From Ziziphus jujuba (Eukaryota; Streptophyta; Magnoliopsida; Rosales; Rhamnaceae): a stretch of 64,000 bases of DNA. Both the position numbers and the translations under genes were made by a program. How positions within the stretch are numbered: position 1 is the stretch's first letter; each line of letters opens with the position of its first letter. Location of the stretch: assembly GCF_031755915.1 (NCBI RefSeq), contig NC_083389.1, positions 19,492,001 to 19,556,000 of the forward strand, given 5' to 3'. Shown here one piece after another: positions 1-11,879 of the stretch. The notes under the pieces were generated by a model. It saw only the letters and a program-made list of their open reading frames with translations, did no database searches and had not been told where the DNA came from.

Positions 1-650
1 TTCACCAGTTTTGATATCATGTTTGATTGATATGCTTAATATGCATATATATAGTCGGACACACTTCCTAACAGCTTACGTTTTTGGCAAAAGTGGTAAC
101 CTACCAATAATATAGAAGCCTAATTATCTAACTGATCTTATGTTCAAATATTACTGACACCAAATTCTATTAATTATCTTGACACACATGCAATGCCATT
201 TATGTCTCATTATTTGAGAGGCCAACACATTAGGTGGGTATTAAACTGTCTATTGTGTTTACCTTTTTTTACCTGATATACATAGCTTAGCCCGCTACTT
301 AATACCTTATGTTATGTGAACAATAATAAATTAGCAACAATTATATTTAACCACCTATTCTATGGCATAAAAAGTTATAAATCGTTTAGAGTAGGTTGAA
401 AAGGAAGGCCGAAGAGAAAGTACGTGATTGACCTTAACCCCAAACCAACGTTAAAAAGAAGACCCAGTGTAAAATCTACAAAGCACAGAACAGACTTTAA
501 CAAATAAAAAGAACCACTAATGAAGCAAATAAGCTTTTAACTCAAAGGTAAAACAACAAGCAAGCTGTGAGCATATTACATAAAAACATGGCCAGCACTA
601 GCGGCCAAACATCCATAATTAACCTTATTCTTGAAAATATATACACATAC
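1..650 (-). other. RIC1 intron 11 (5' part), no exon seen
   Basis: The donor GTATGT sits at 650-645, right after exon 11. I searched the minus strand from there to base 1 for the next conserved RIC1 block and found none, so this stretch is read as intron that runs past the left edge. The alternative is a 3'-truncated gene. The sequence is AT-rich with scattered stops in all frames. Confidence 0.6.
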
Positions 651-3600
651 CTGCAAGAAATCTTCCTGCTTAAAAGGGTCAGCACCCAGAGATGGATACC
701 AAACCTGTAAAAATAAACTTCCAACCAGAATTAGTATCAGACAAGTACAAATAACAGAAAGTAGAGCAGGAACACAACCAAGACCAATGGAAACTAGGAA
801 AAACATCAGAGCATAATAGTAAAGGTTAACAGTTCTTTACCTGCATTCCTCGGTGGCCATAATCTAACCAGGAAACTTCCTCAATGAGGTTTGTTTTCTC
901 CTCTGATTGACCACAGGTAACCCAAAATAACTCAACAGAGTCAGTAAGTTCAATTTCACGCCCATCATCCAAATCAAGAAGTGAAAGCTCCCCATTAGCT
1001 CTCAATATCAAACATCTAGTAAACCAAGCATCTGTTAGAGGCATGCATCTGCAGGTAATCCAATATATCATTCACACAACATACCTTGTAGGCTCTCTCG
1101 CAAAATCAGAATTAGAGTTATGATTGTTAGAAATGCACTCGCTTGGAAGCTGATCAGGAATGAAACGCATGGATGCAGGATGGCTCTTTGCAGTCATAAT
1201 AGAGAGTTCACGTACTGTAGAAAGCTGTTTTGTCATTCTATCACTTAAAATGAATGAAGAATAACATTTTTACTAAAGCATTCTTAAAGAGAGTGCATAT
1301 TAAAAACAAGAATGCAAACAGCACATTCTCTAAATTTGACTGGAATATTAAAGGGGGGAAAAAAAGACTGGAAAGCATTTTTTTACCTCTAAATCTGGAG
1401 TACTAGTCGCTGTAAATTCACCAAATTGTTTCACATGGAATATGTGTACATCAAATGGGCGATAAGTGACTAATATATACTCTTGATAGACATCCATCAC
1501 TATTGGTTTGGCATGCAATGGTTTTCGGAAAAGCAGTGAGCTCTGGTCAAGGTGATATCTTGGGTAAAAAAGTAACTCATACCTGTAATGATTTATTAGC
1601 ATGAACTTCATAAATAATCTGGTCTTGAACTATTAAATGAAAAAAAAAAAAAAAAGAATTAATAATAAACGAATAAATATTGGTGCTCATTACACAGAAA
1701 TGGGATTCATAACACTGAATCTATTGATAAAGCCAGACACAGCATAAGTAACACCTATAAAAAGCAAGGAAAGCAACCAACAAGGGCAGTGCCTAGGGCT
1801 ATTATGTTTGACAACTCTTGATAGAATTTACCATAGGAGATAAATATGAATAAATATCTCACGTGTTTGAAGAATCAATGTAGTTGCAGACAACAACAAT
1901 CTTCCCCATCCATAGCAAACCTTTACACTGAATTTTTTGTTCTTGTGTAATATCACCAAACACTCGCCACCTCTTTAAACGTATGTCATATATAATTAAC
2001 CCATGCAAACCAGCTACTGCTAAGTACATTCCATCTTTGCTAGCTGCCACATGTTGAACTGGCCAATTTTGGGAAATATATGAAACCTGGACAACAAACA
2101 ATTGTCAGAAACAACCATTTAAAACAATATCAAATGGAGCATAATGTAAAAGTTGTGTTTCAACAGCATAACTGGAAGGTTAAGATGTAGCATTTTAAGT
2201 TCATCGGTATCTTCAGATTGCACAACAAGCAGTCGATCATCACCATAAATCACTTGACGGACATATGTTGAGCCAGAAACTCCTCTGTTAAGGCAACATT
2301 TGCCAAATGAAAATGCAAGAATTCTCTCTGAAGATTGTTCCTCGATGGCATAAAGCCTATATCCATATTCATCCCACTGCATCATTGATGTGCCACTCAT
2401 TAAAGGTTCATATTTACACTCTTGATTAGGCTTAGTCATCGGAGAAGATGCAGAACTTAAACCGATTTGACGGATTGTTGACATCAAACGACAGCCAGAG
2501 ACAGACCAAACAGTAAGTCCTCTTAACTTCCACCCAACAGCAAAAGCAGAATTATCTGGTGTCCATGCAATGCAACTAACAGGACCAGTGTCATCCATTG
2601 AATATCTGGGGGAAAAAAGGAAAGAAAAAAAAATTTACCGTTCATGATCTAAAACCTAAAATATTTGGAAAATTACTAAAACTTCTGGCTACACTAACAT
2701 GAAACTCAAAACAATTAAAATACTCCAACATCCTTGGTCCACCAAAATCCCTAACTTACCCCCAGTCAAATAAAGACACACTGCGAATAAGTGATACAGA
2801 TTCTTCCAAGTCATATAACTCGACAATCCCTTTTTTGGTACCAACAGCAAGGATTTGTTGCTCTGAAGCAACAGAAGCACATACAGCATCACCACAAACC
2901 AGCCTTTTTCCAGCTTTTATAGATTCAGCTTGCTTAAAACCTCTCTTACTTACAGAACATGACAAGAGTCGCCCATCAGAATACAGCACAAACAGCAACC
3001 TCATTGGATGGCAGAATTCCAGCTGGACAATAGCAGAGCTTCTGGAGACATTATGATTGGAAATCACAGATCCTGGAAACCCTTTAGAAGAAAGACCATT
3101 CTCTAGAGAACGTGGTGACAGAATAACTTCATTGTTATCATGTGGAGAGGAATCAAGTTCAAAAGCCCCGTTGAACTGCATATGAAAATACAATGTCACC
3201 TTGGCACTTAATCCAAATGGCATGTACAGTATAAACTACATAATACAAAGATACAACTACGGTGAATTGAACAGTCAAATATGATACTGCCAAGTGATAA
3301 TTTATTACCTCCCCTTTCCAGGAGATACTATATAATGATCCATCAGAAAGTCCAAGAAGCATATGTTTGCTATCACTCACAATATTGCTCCTGGCATGAG
3401 ATCATTGCAAGAATAACTATCAAGATTACAACAGTAAAAATAAATAGTAAGATAAAATTGAAAAACAGAGCTACTATATATCACATCATTGTATCACAGA
3501 ACCAAAAATTAAATTAAATATTAAATATAACAGGGGCAAATTAGTGTTTGGGCTAAGGGAGAGATTTTGGGAATTACAGTGGAGGCCAACCGTTATCCTT

Positions 3601-4930
3601 AATGTTTCCTCTTTTTTATTGTTTATTCTTCATAAAAATTTAAAAATAATAATCATCTACCAGTAGCACCATTTATTCGGTTGGACTTAGTGCTGTAAAT
3701 TTTTAGTACTTCAATTTATTTGTAAGCTGAACGATAGAGAAGTTTCTTATTTGTGATCATTGTCAAGTCTTCTTGAAGGGCTGAGTGTCAATTTAAACAT
3801 GCTTGATAGGAGAGTGAGGAAATTAAATCCTTCAAAAGAATATTCTTGCAAATCCTACTTCAACTTTCTGATTGATGGCTCTACTTTTATCTCATTCATG
3901 TAGTGCATGTAATCAGTAAGATTATCAAATTGATTAGACTGGACTACTCTTAAGCATAGCCAATCAAATTGAGTTAAACTTAAAATTGATTATGATAAAC
4001 ATAAAATAGTCCAATCCTGAATATCAAACAGACCCATAGCATATCCATGTATTTATTATAAACAAACTTTCAGAATCACTTCCAAGTATTTCCATTTCAT
4101 TCATATTAAATTCCATAGAAGCTTCAAATTTGTTATTATTAGATGGCTATAGATACTGCAGCCCATAAATGCCAAATCTATTCTGAAAACTCTAGCAAGT
4201 ATCAATCTAATGATGCAACTAAAAACTCAAACTAACATCAAACAGTCACATTCCTGAAAAAAGAGTCAGAAGGCTACTTACACAGCTAAGTTCTTTTCTG
4301 AAAAAGGCACCTGCTCACTGAGAACAAGATATATGGTAGCAAGAAACAATCCAGAGGGTTGCTTTCCCCCAGTTTGTACCTTTTTCTCCGTAAACTGAAC
4401 CTTAAAAATGTGAAGATAGAAAGAAGATGTCTGCACCATAAAAATACCCAAACATCAGATAGAAACATCTAATTACAGTTTTAGATCTCAATTTATAAGA
4501 TTAAATCTATAACTAATTTCACAAGCTAAACAACTTGGAAAGAGAATCACTTGTGAAATTAATAAACACATAAAAGAAGAGATCTGCCAATAGAATCAAG
4601 CTCTAAATTCAAATATAACTTATTAATTCTGGTCAAACTTAAGGCATCAAATAAATATTGAAGTTCACAACCCAATTTACACCGAGCAGCTTGTCCTTCA
4701 CGATGAACAAGACAGTATAAGCAATGTACATAAAAGCTTCAGTTTCCACCTTACACTGATTGAGTTTCACAACTAAATTAAAGTTGAATAAATTTCCATT
4801 TGCTTGTTTAATGTTGGATATACTAAATGTTATGGCTGCATGTCCATATAATAATGCCACACAAGTTCACTTCTAGTCTCTACGATACAACACACACAGT
4901 GAAGCACTTAGAAGTCAATAGAAGTAACAG

Positions 4931-4967
<37 letters not shown>

Positions 4968-5903
4968 TATATACAGTCTGTCTATGGTGCGGACCACAGT
5001 ATTGGTGACGGTTTTTCATAGTATTGGTGACGATTTTCTAAAAAACCGTTGTTAATACTATAAAAAACCGTCACTAATACTACGGTCATCATGCGGACCA
5101 TCCTCACCATAGAATTTTCGTACATATATATATACATATGTATGTAAATAAAATAAACGCACATAACAGTACATATAAATATGTATAAATGCACATAATT
5201 ATGTGAATGTAAGCAAAGAAATACAGATGTAAGATTGAATAACAAATTTTTCATTGCAAATAAAATACATTGACAAAACAAATAAACGATTCCATGCGAA
5301 ACCAATGGAAACACTTACAAGTATGGCGATCAATTTGCCATCAGGACTCCACACAGCTTGCAGATTCTCTCCTTCTCTTTGCAGTGAATCCGAATCCCTC
5401 ATGTACTTTCCCAATCTCACTTTATGCTGCATAACAGCAATGACAAAAAGAAATACAATAAAAAAAGGTCAACCCTGCCAATAATTAGCACCAAACCCAC
5501 CATATTCAAAATTAAAACAAGCACAATAACATACATTCACAAAAACCCATCTCTCCAAACACAGAAAAGTAAACACACCCACATCAAATTGCCAGTTTCA
5601 GAATACCCCAATCCACAAACACAAAAACACATCTCAAATAACCAGCATTTCCACATACCCAATACACAAAAACACTCAAATTACTCAAAACACCCACAAT
5701 TTACACACTTGCATATAACATAACATAACACACACACACACACACACAGAGTGTACCTGGGAAGAGCTCCAGAGCTCCAGGTGATAGGGGGAGACAACGA
5801 GTAGTAGGCGATTGATGACCTTGAGATATATGATCTGCTGGGAAGAAGGGCAAGGACCCTGTTCGAGTGGGATGACCTGCGGCCATCCATACGCCATATA
5901 CAT
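651..5903 (-). CDS. RIC1: RIC1-like Rab6/Ypt6 GEF subunit, 5' part (11 exons, continues off the left edge)
   Basis: Exons on the minus strand, in order: 5903-5757, 5426-5319, 4430-4282, 3390-3309, 3175-2760, 2605-2173, 2086-1863, 1582-1387, 1224-1085, 1015-841 and 704-651. Every junction has GT and AG in the right place, and codon phase carries through all eleven, giving 2,124 nt or about 708 residues without a stop. The start is the ATG at 5903, giving MYMAYGWPQ, the N-terminus I know from plant RIC1-like proteins. Residues 1 to about 450 are the WD40/beta-propeller part, with blocks such as QAVWSPDGKLIAIL and SDGSLYSISWKGE. In yeast and animals RIC1 pairs with RGP1 at the Golgi to activate Ypt6/Rab6; the same role in plants is inferred. 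Plant homologues are about 1,100 residues, so the C-terminal RIC1 domain is missing here. Exon 11 ends at a good donor, so the rest most likely lies left of the window. Exon edges are read by eye. Confidence 0.93.
4935..4962. repeat. (AT)14 microsatellite in RIC1 intron 2
   Basis: A perfect AT dinucleotide run, followed by an imperfect gtacatatatac tract, immediately left of the MITE. Confidence 0.95.
4982..5112. mobile_element. 131-bp foldback MITE in RIC1 intron 2
   Basis: The two ends are inverted copies: CTATGGTG at 4982-4989 answers CACCATAG at 5105-5112. Further in, GGTGACGGTTTTT pairs with AAAAACCGTCACTAAT. Almost the whole element folds on itself, with an inner pair (gtgacgattttc / aaaaaccgttgtt) near the centre. 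The 10-20-nt outer arms differ by small indels. It has no coding capacity. It lies between RIC1 exons 2 and 3, next to an AT microsatellite that hides any target duplication. The superfamily is not certain. Confidence 0.72.
5729..5748. repeat. (CA)10 microsatellite at the start of RIC1 intron 1
   Basis: Ten CA units. Read on the gene strand it is a TG run that begins about eight bases after the exon 1 donor at 5756-5755. Confidence 0.95.
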
Positions 5904-6300
5904 CTTCCTCTTTTTCTTCTTTGTTTTGCTTCAAAATTGATAAATTCGATGACTTGGGTTTTGATTATCACTGAAAGTAAAACGAGAGATCTGAGAAAGG
6001 AAGGTAGAATTTTGGATCAAAATTTGAAAATTTAGATTCTATGACGGAAAGGGAAGATCTGAATGCATTTCTGCAACACCCATTTCAGGTGGATCTCACA
6101 TACAGAACCAATCACAATTACTAGAAAAAAAGAAAGAAAAAAAAAAGAATTAATTAGAACCCAATTTTTTTCTCTTTTATTTTATTAATTATTATTATTA
6201 TTATTTTCTTCTTAAAATTCTTAATGAATTCGCAAAAATTGACGTTTACCTAGAAGAAATTGAAAAAGAAACACCTCGATGTCTTGGGGCCCGTCTGATG
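5904..6300 (-). promoter_or_regulatory. RIC1 5' UTR and proximal promoter region
   Basis: This is the sequence directly upstream of the RIC1 start codon. A purine/pyrimidine-biased stretch with no long frame precedes the ATG and then changes near 6120 to AT-rich spacer with A and T tracts. I see no clear TATA box at a fixed distance, so the transcription start is not placed. The call rests on position only. Confidence 0.35.
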
Positions 6301-6832
6301 TGGCATTTTTCGATTCTCAGTACAGCAGATTTTATTAATTGTGCCTTAATTATACTTTTTCTTTTTATTTATTATTTTAAAAATCAACAATTTTTTCCTA
6401 TTTTGTTATTAATTAAGAATTTTGTTTCCCTGCAACTATTTACCCATTGTTGGAAATAATTTCAGGTGTATAATAAACATTCTTATTTAAATTAATATAA
6501 TTGTCAATTTTTTAGTTTTTCAAAAATTTTCCTCTTCCAATTAGTTTTCACTTTTATTATTATTATTTTTTTTCTAAAGCCGTTTTCTTGTTTTTAAAAA
6601 TTAGTATCAAATATAATTTAGTGTTTTTTTTCTTAAAAAACATAATTATTCCTTTCTAGATGCAATTGCTTGCTCTATTTTATATGTAAGTAATTTACAC
6701 ATGCAAACAAATGATGGACAAAAAGTTTTATTGATGAAAACTTCAATGTCTAATACATACTTCACATCATAAAAAAGAGTAATAAAATTGAAATGGAATT
6801 AAATTTTCATTTTCTGCATAGAAATTCGGACA

Positions 6833-6964
6833 ATGTCTCTGTTTTGAAAATAAAAGTCATAAAATCTATAAATTATTTATATCCATGAATGTCCAATTAT
6901 GTCTCTGTTTTGAAAATAAAAGTCATAAAATCTATAAAAATTTTAGATTCATGAATGTCCAATT
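6833..6964. repeat. Tandem repeat, two copies of 66 bp
   Basis: Copy 1 (6833-6898) and copy 2 (6899-6964) both start ATGTCTCTGTTTTGAAAATA and end GAATGTCCAATT. They differ at a few bases in the middle (aattatttatatcc against aaaattttagattc). The pair lies about 1 kb upstream of the RIC1 start. Confidence 0.9.
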
Positions 6965-7684
6965 AGGGAATACTTTGTTCTTATTTTGGTTTTTTCCACA
7001 ACTAACTAACCAAACACTAAACATTAAAATCCTTTTATTTTTATCTTTCTTTTACTTCATAGATTGGAGTTATATTTTTTTAAAAAAAATCAATTATTTT
7101 TAGTCCATTTATATTTTTAAATCTACTTTTACAATAAAAATAATAATATTATTAATTAAGACGATTAACTAAAGTGAAAATATAAGTAATTAATTACTTT
7201 AAAAACAATATATCATGAGATTGTTTGTGCAATACAAAAGAAGAAGAAAACTAAAAAAAAAATAATAAAAAATAGGTCATTGATAAAATATCAGCATGAG
7301 TTCACACTTCATCGTTTACAATCAATATATTTTTCCCTAATTGTCTTTCTTTTTTTCTTTTCTTTTTTTTCCTTTTTTTTGGGTGAATCAACTTTCATTT
7401 CTTTCAACAATTGATTGTTGCTTTATAATTTTAGAAAGAATAGTAAATTCGCTTTTCCCATTTTTCATGTTAAAATGACTTCTTTAATTTTTTGTATTCA
7501 GTGTTAAAATGACATTTGTGACCTTTCTCTTTTTTTTCTTTTTTCTTTTTTTTTTTCTTTTTTTTGCTTTTGGGTCATTATTATGAGACCTTGATAAAAC
7601 ATTATAAGTTATAAGGGAACACCAAGAATAGCCACGTGAAGGATAAAATGATGAAAATTGTACATCCTTTTCAAAACACGTTGT
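6965..7684. other. AT-rich intergenic spacer with T-rich tracts
   Basis: No gene is visible. Pyrimidine-rich low-complexity runs lie at about 7340-7385 and 7525-7570. An isolated CACGTG core occurs near 7633 but has no gene near it. Confidence 0.6.
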
Positions 7685-8731
7685 TGTCATTGAATTTTGG
7701 CATGAGATGATAAGCTACTTGTCTCGTATGATCATGGGTTCCATGACTTGGACCCATGTCAACCCAAGATAAAATTATGTTATTCCCGATCTAATTCCTA
7801 GTTGACCCAACTTGAACTCCGTTTCTAGGCCCAACCTAACCACCTCTGAACAAAAGTTAAGGCCATAGTAATGATCTGAGAACCAAAGAAAACCATCAAG
7901 GGGTGCCAATATAAATCCTTCAATGCTCAAGTCAGCAAAGAGCAACCAGGTCATGCTCTAAACGAATGCCTCTAAAAAGCTTGTTAGAGAGAGAAAAAGA
8001 AGAACCCCAAAAAAACTCGAGAGAGAATGAACTTGTACTTTACATGGAAGAGGAAGGAGGATAGATTTGCAACACCTAGCATTTAGACTACAAGATTGAG
8101 GCGACATGGTTCTTTCCCTTGGTTGAGGAAGATTCTTTGCATATGAAATAGCTCCTGACTTCTTATAAGGTGATAGTTGGAAATGGTGCCGAGCTCAATT
8201 TATCATGAGCTTGTACATTATTGTTTAAATCTAGCTTATCTAATTATCTTATGTAATTCATCTAAGGGTCTTAGATGAGCACGTGATAGGTAGCGTCTTT
8301 GAATTGGTTGAGCTTGGTGGAAGCAGCACATGCTTCCATGTATTCAATGTTTGTCATTCACTGTTCATCCTTTCTTTGGCTCCAAGTTAAGTATAAAGCG
8401 AGTAGAAACTCACCTAGATAACGTATTTTTGATGTCAGGGCGTTCTCAAGTCATTCGTCATGAGCACATATCTAACGACACCGAGATTGTATCAAATGAT
8501 CAGGTCATCATGTTCCTTTCTCAGGATGTTTCACAACTTGAGGCTGTTTAAGACGTTCCATAACCTAAGGTCCCATAACCTAAGGTCATTTTGTGACCTT
8601 GGGTTGTTTGGCGACCTTGGTAATTCCACTACTTAAATTCGTTCTATGACCTAAAGTCATTTCTTCTCTTTTTGATGTTGTTCTTCATCTAAGCCTACTT
8701 TGGCAAGTTGGGTGAAAATCCACCCATAACA
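7685..8731 (-). repeat. LTR of a decayed Ty3/Gypsy-type element (1,047 bp)
   Basis: On the minus strand the block starts TGTTATGGGTGG and ends with TGACA, the usual TG...CA form. Directly before the start, on the same strand, is a polypurine-like GATAGGGGCAAT, as expected upstream of a 3' LTR. The block is clearly homologous along its length to 46130-47180, which supports the boundaries. It sits downstream (minus sense) of the gag remnants at 10.2-12.2 kb, so I read it as the 3' LTR. No matching 5' LTR or target duplication was found. Confidence 0.6.
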
Positions 8732-9289
8732 ATTGCCCCTATCAATATTTTATTTTTTCAAAAGAATGGTTGAACATGTAATAGATTTTGACCTTACTAG
8801 CTAAGAGCTCCTAACCTTGGTTAAATCTTCAGGTCATGAGGTTGTTTGCTTTGGACTTCTTACATAAAGTTCACCTCTGGTCCTTGCCCACTTGATTTTT
8901 ACTCCGCTTGTTTCCAACTTATATCATCTTTAGTGTATGCCTTTGGTGGTTGGCAATCTCCTTCCGTAGTAGATCGACTACACTTTATTGAAAATGTTTG
9001 ACAATTTGAACCATATGTTATGTTAACCATCCCGAGCTAAGGAGGTTGTCTGGAAAACTTGAGGGTGTTATCTCCAGGTTTAAATGTTTCCAAGTTTAAA
9101 GAGTTGAGCTGCGATGGTAAAGGATTCACCAACTAATAATTGGACTCCTTATCTGTCATTCATGAGGTTGAGCTCAGAGATAAACTTGTGGAGAGTATTG
9201 GAAAATGTCACGGATTAGACTTCCCAAAGTTATGGGCTAATGGAAAAGGTGTTGAACCTTTTTGTGGTTGAACCTTTGATATTATTAAG

Positions 9290-9930
9290 GTTGGCCATAG
9301 CGATGTTGTTCCTTTAGCATCATTGAGGTAATAATGAGGTTGTTTTCTCGAAGTTATTTGAATATGGTGAGGTCGTAACACAACTTAAGGTCATTCTATG
9401 ACTTAAAGTCACACCACATCATTTAAACTATAGGAAGATCGTTTCCTCGACACATTTTATATATGGCGAGGTGGTTTCCTTGACTCCATTTGAATTATGG
9501 TAACGTCATTCCCTTGACAAAATTTAAATTATGGTGAGTTTATTCTCTTGATACCATTTAAATTATGGCAAGGTTGTTCCCTTGACACTGTTAAGATTAT
9601 GGTGAGGTCATTCACTAAACACCATTTGGATTATGATGAGGCTAGTCCCTCGACATCATTTGAATTATGGTAAGGTCATTCCTCAACACTTCTTGAGCTA
9701 TAGCATGATTGTTCCCTTAACATCATTGAAATTATGGCGAGATCATTTCTTCAACATCATTTAGTTTATGGCGAGATTATTCTCTCGGGTCGTTCCTTCA
9801 ACACCATTAAGTTATGGTGAAGTCGTTCCCTCGACACCATTAACATTATGATGAGGTCGTTCTCTCGACACCATTGATATTACAGTGAGGTCTTTCCCAT
9901 GACACCAATGAGATTACAGCGAGGTCGATC
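9290..9930. repeat. Degenerate minisatellite, period about 34-35 bp
   Basis: About 15-18 diverged units built on ATTATGGYGAGGTCRTTCC followed by a CTCGACACCATT-like half. Spacing between successive ATTATGG motifs is 34 bp where I counted (9497, 9531, 9565, 9599). The array lies inside the decayed minus-strand retroelement, between the gag knuckle and the LTR. No coding sense is apparent. Confidence 0.8.
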
Positions 9931-10243
9931 CGCAACCTAAGGTTTGCCATGACATCAATTAGGTCGCACAATGTTGAAGTAGGCAAGCAATTATTTATGT
10001 AATAAGATGACTTCTTTTATTCAATTAATAAATAAGCTACATTATATATTAAAAAAAAAAGTGTTTACATTATTGATAACAATGTTGAGAATTTTTTAAG
10101 ATAAATCTCAGGTCATAGATACTTCCGTTTCCTTCATTCTTTGAGGTTGGCTCATTCACGAGATCAGAAATGACCTGAGGTCACCTTTTCCTATGTTAAA
10201 GTTGAATTTTGGTGACCTCGTAGTTTTTCCTGAGCTTCTTATC

Positions 10244-10444
10244 CTACTGCAAACTTACGAGGTGCTCTTGATAAATAAGAGTTTCAATTTTCTCCTTGAG
10301 CTCGAACCACTTCTTAATGTTATGCCCATGGCTTTGATGGAAGTGGCAATATTTCCTCCTATTCTTCCTCATGATAACTAGAGTCTCCAATGGTTTAGGT
10401 CTCTTTAACATATAGATGTCCTCAGTCTGTCTTAAGATTTCCAT
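10244..10444 (-). pseudogene. Gag fragment with CHH-type knuckle motif (Gypsy-type)
   Basis: A 66-residue minus-strand frame contains KYCHFHQSHGHNIKKWFELK followed by EKIETLI. This matches the common plant Ty3/Gypsy gag pattern Y-C-x-F-H-x3-G-H-x4-C-x2-L-K-x2-I-E-x-L-I; the usual second cysteine is W here. The frame is a piece of a longer, broken gag whose core lies at about 11.9-12.2 kb on the same strand. Confidence 0.7.
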
Positions 10445-11141
10445 ATTGCTAGCTTTGAGAGGAGTATACTTCTCAAATTTACCTTGGTGCTTACAAACTC
10501 AAACTAAAGTCATCAAAGTTTGTCAATGTTGCAGATAGATTTTAACCCATTTTGTCTAAACAAACTCAAAAACTTACAAGCTAAAAAATAAGAAGTGAGA
10601 GATGATGGGAATCACAACTTGAAAGGGAAAAACATGTAATACCACAGTTCAGGTAAATATTAGTTACCTATAGGTCGCAAAATTGTATGACCTAGTGAAG
10701 ATGATAGATATGAGGAATATGACTTGAAAAGGTACTAAAAGAAAACCAAAGAATTCTATATGAAAACAACATCATTAAGCAAGTGACGTGGATCTAAAGC
10801 CCTCAGCTTAAGGAGTAAAGAAAGAAATAGTGCATAGGAAAGTGCCACATAAACTCAAAGGTTAATATCTAGCACCGATATAAGCAAGTTTGATCATAAC
10901 CTCTATCTAAAAGAAGGCTATAAGACAAAAGCAAGTCCAAATGATGAAGAAGCTCTAAGAAGGTGGTGGATGATCCAATTGACAACAATCTGAAAGCTCA
11001 TATGCCACACAGCATCCATCAATGAACCATCCAAAACAATAAAAGATATAGGTATGAGCCCTCTGCCTACCTCTTCTCCAGAACTCTCAACTATTACTCT
11101 GCTAGATTTATGATAAGAGAGCAGTTTGATTGTAGGAACAT

Positions 11142-11328
11142 TGCTAGTACCCCCTAATGTTTTCCTTTGTTTGTAGGCTATTCAATACAAGCTTTTTACT
11201 TACTGTAAGAAAGTCTTCGTTGAGAAGAGTCACTAGTTTTCTTTGCTGACTCAGAGTTCTCAAACTTGGAAGTCATATAATTCATAGAAAAGAAGCGTCC
11301 CAAACTCCGATAACAACAATTTGGTGCT
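11142..11328. repeat. Direct repeat copy 1 (about 190 bp), LTR-end-like
   Basis: It begins GCTAGTACCCCCTAATGTTTTCC and is repeated, diverged, at 11498-11696. Just after it, AATTTGGTGCTATCTATGGAA resembles the primer-binding/leader junction (TTTGGCGCCGTCTGTGGGAA) seen after many plant Gypsy 5' LTRs. It may be the tail of an LTR on the plus strand that inserted into the minus-strand gag. Confidence 0.5.
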
Positions 11329-11497
11329 ATCTATGGAAAAAACCACTAGTGGGTGAGTAGGGCAAACCTTCTTTTAGGGTAAGCAAATGTCGTTTTCCTC
11401 CTAAACACCTACAGTATTTGACTATGGCTTCCTCCACAATCGGTGAAAAGGTAGTTTGATTTAAACTCCATTGTGACTTGGGCACCAGAGTATTTGT

Positions 11498-11696
11498 GCT
11501 AGCAACTTCGCCCATGCCCCTTAATGTTTTCCTTTATTAATAGGCTTTTTAAGGCAAGCTTTTTAGTTCCTATAAGAGAGGTTTTATGGAAGGGAGTGGC
11601 TAATTTTCTTAGTTGGCTCGAAGTTCTCAAAATTGAAAGTCATAAAATTCATACCATAGAAGTTTTCTAAATTTTAACAGCAACAATCTTGTATTT
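11498..11696. repeat. Direct repeat copy 2 (about 200 bp)
   Basis: Shares CCCTTAATGTTTTCCTTT, GGCAAGCTTTTTA and GAAAGTCATAAAATTCATA blocks, in order, with 11142-11328. Spacing between copies is about 356 bp. Divergence is high, so the duplication is old. Confidence 0.6.
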
Positions 11697-11879
11697 TTTT
11701 CTCATAAGCTGCCTCCTTACAGCTATTAGTTCTTCAGTTGAGTTAAACTTTTAAGCTAAGGCTAACATCTCCAAATATGTTTTGGGTGGCTCATTAGTGA
11801 TAGCTCGTTAGAAATCCTCAGTTCATAGGCCATCCAACATTGTACGTATTCTACCATCTATGAAAACATGTAAAACATG

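Noticed and set aside
3281..3517. Plus-strand frame over the RIC1 region
   Set aside because: It is antisense to a well-supported exon and intron of RIC1 and has no family pattern.
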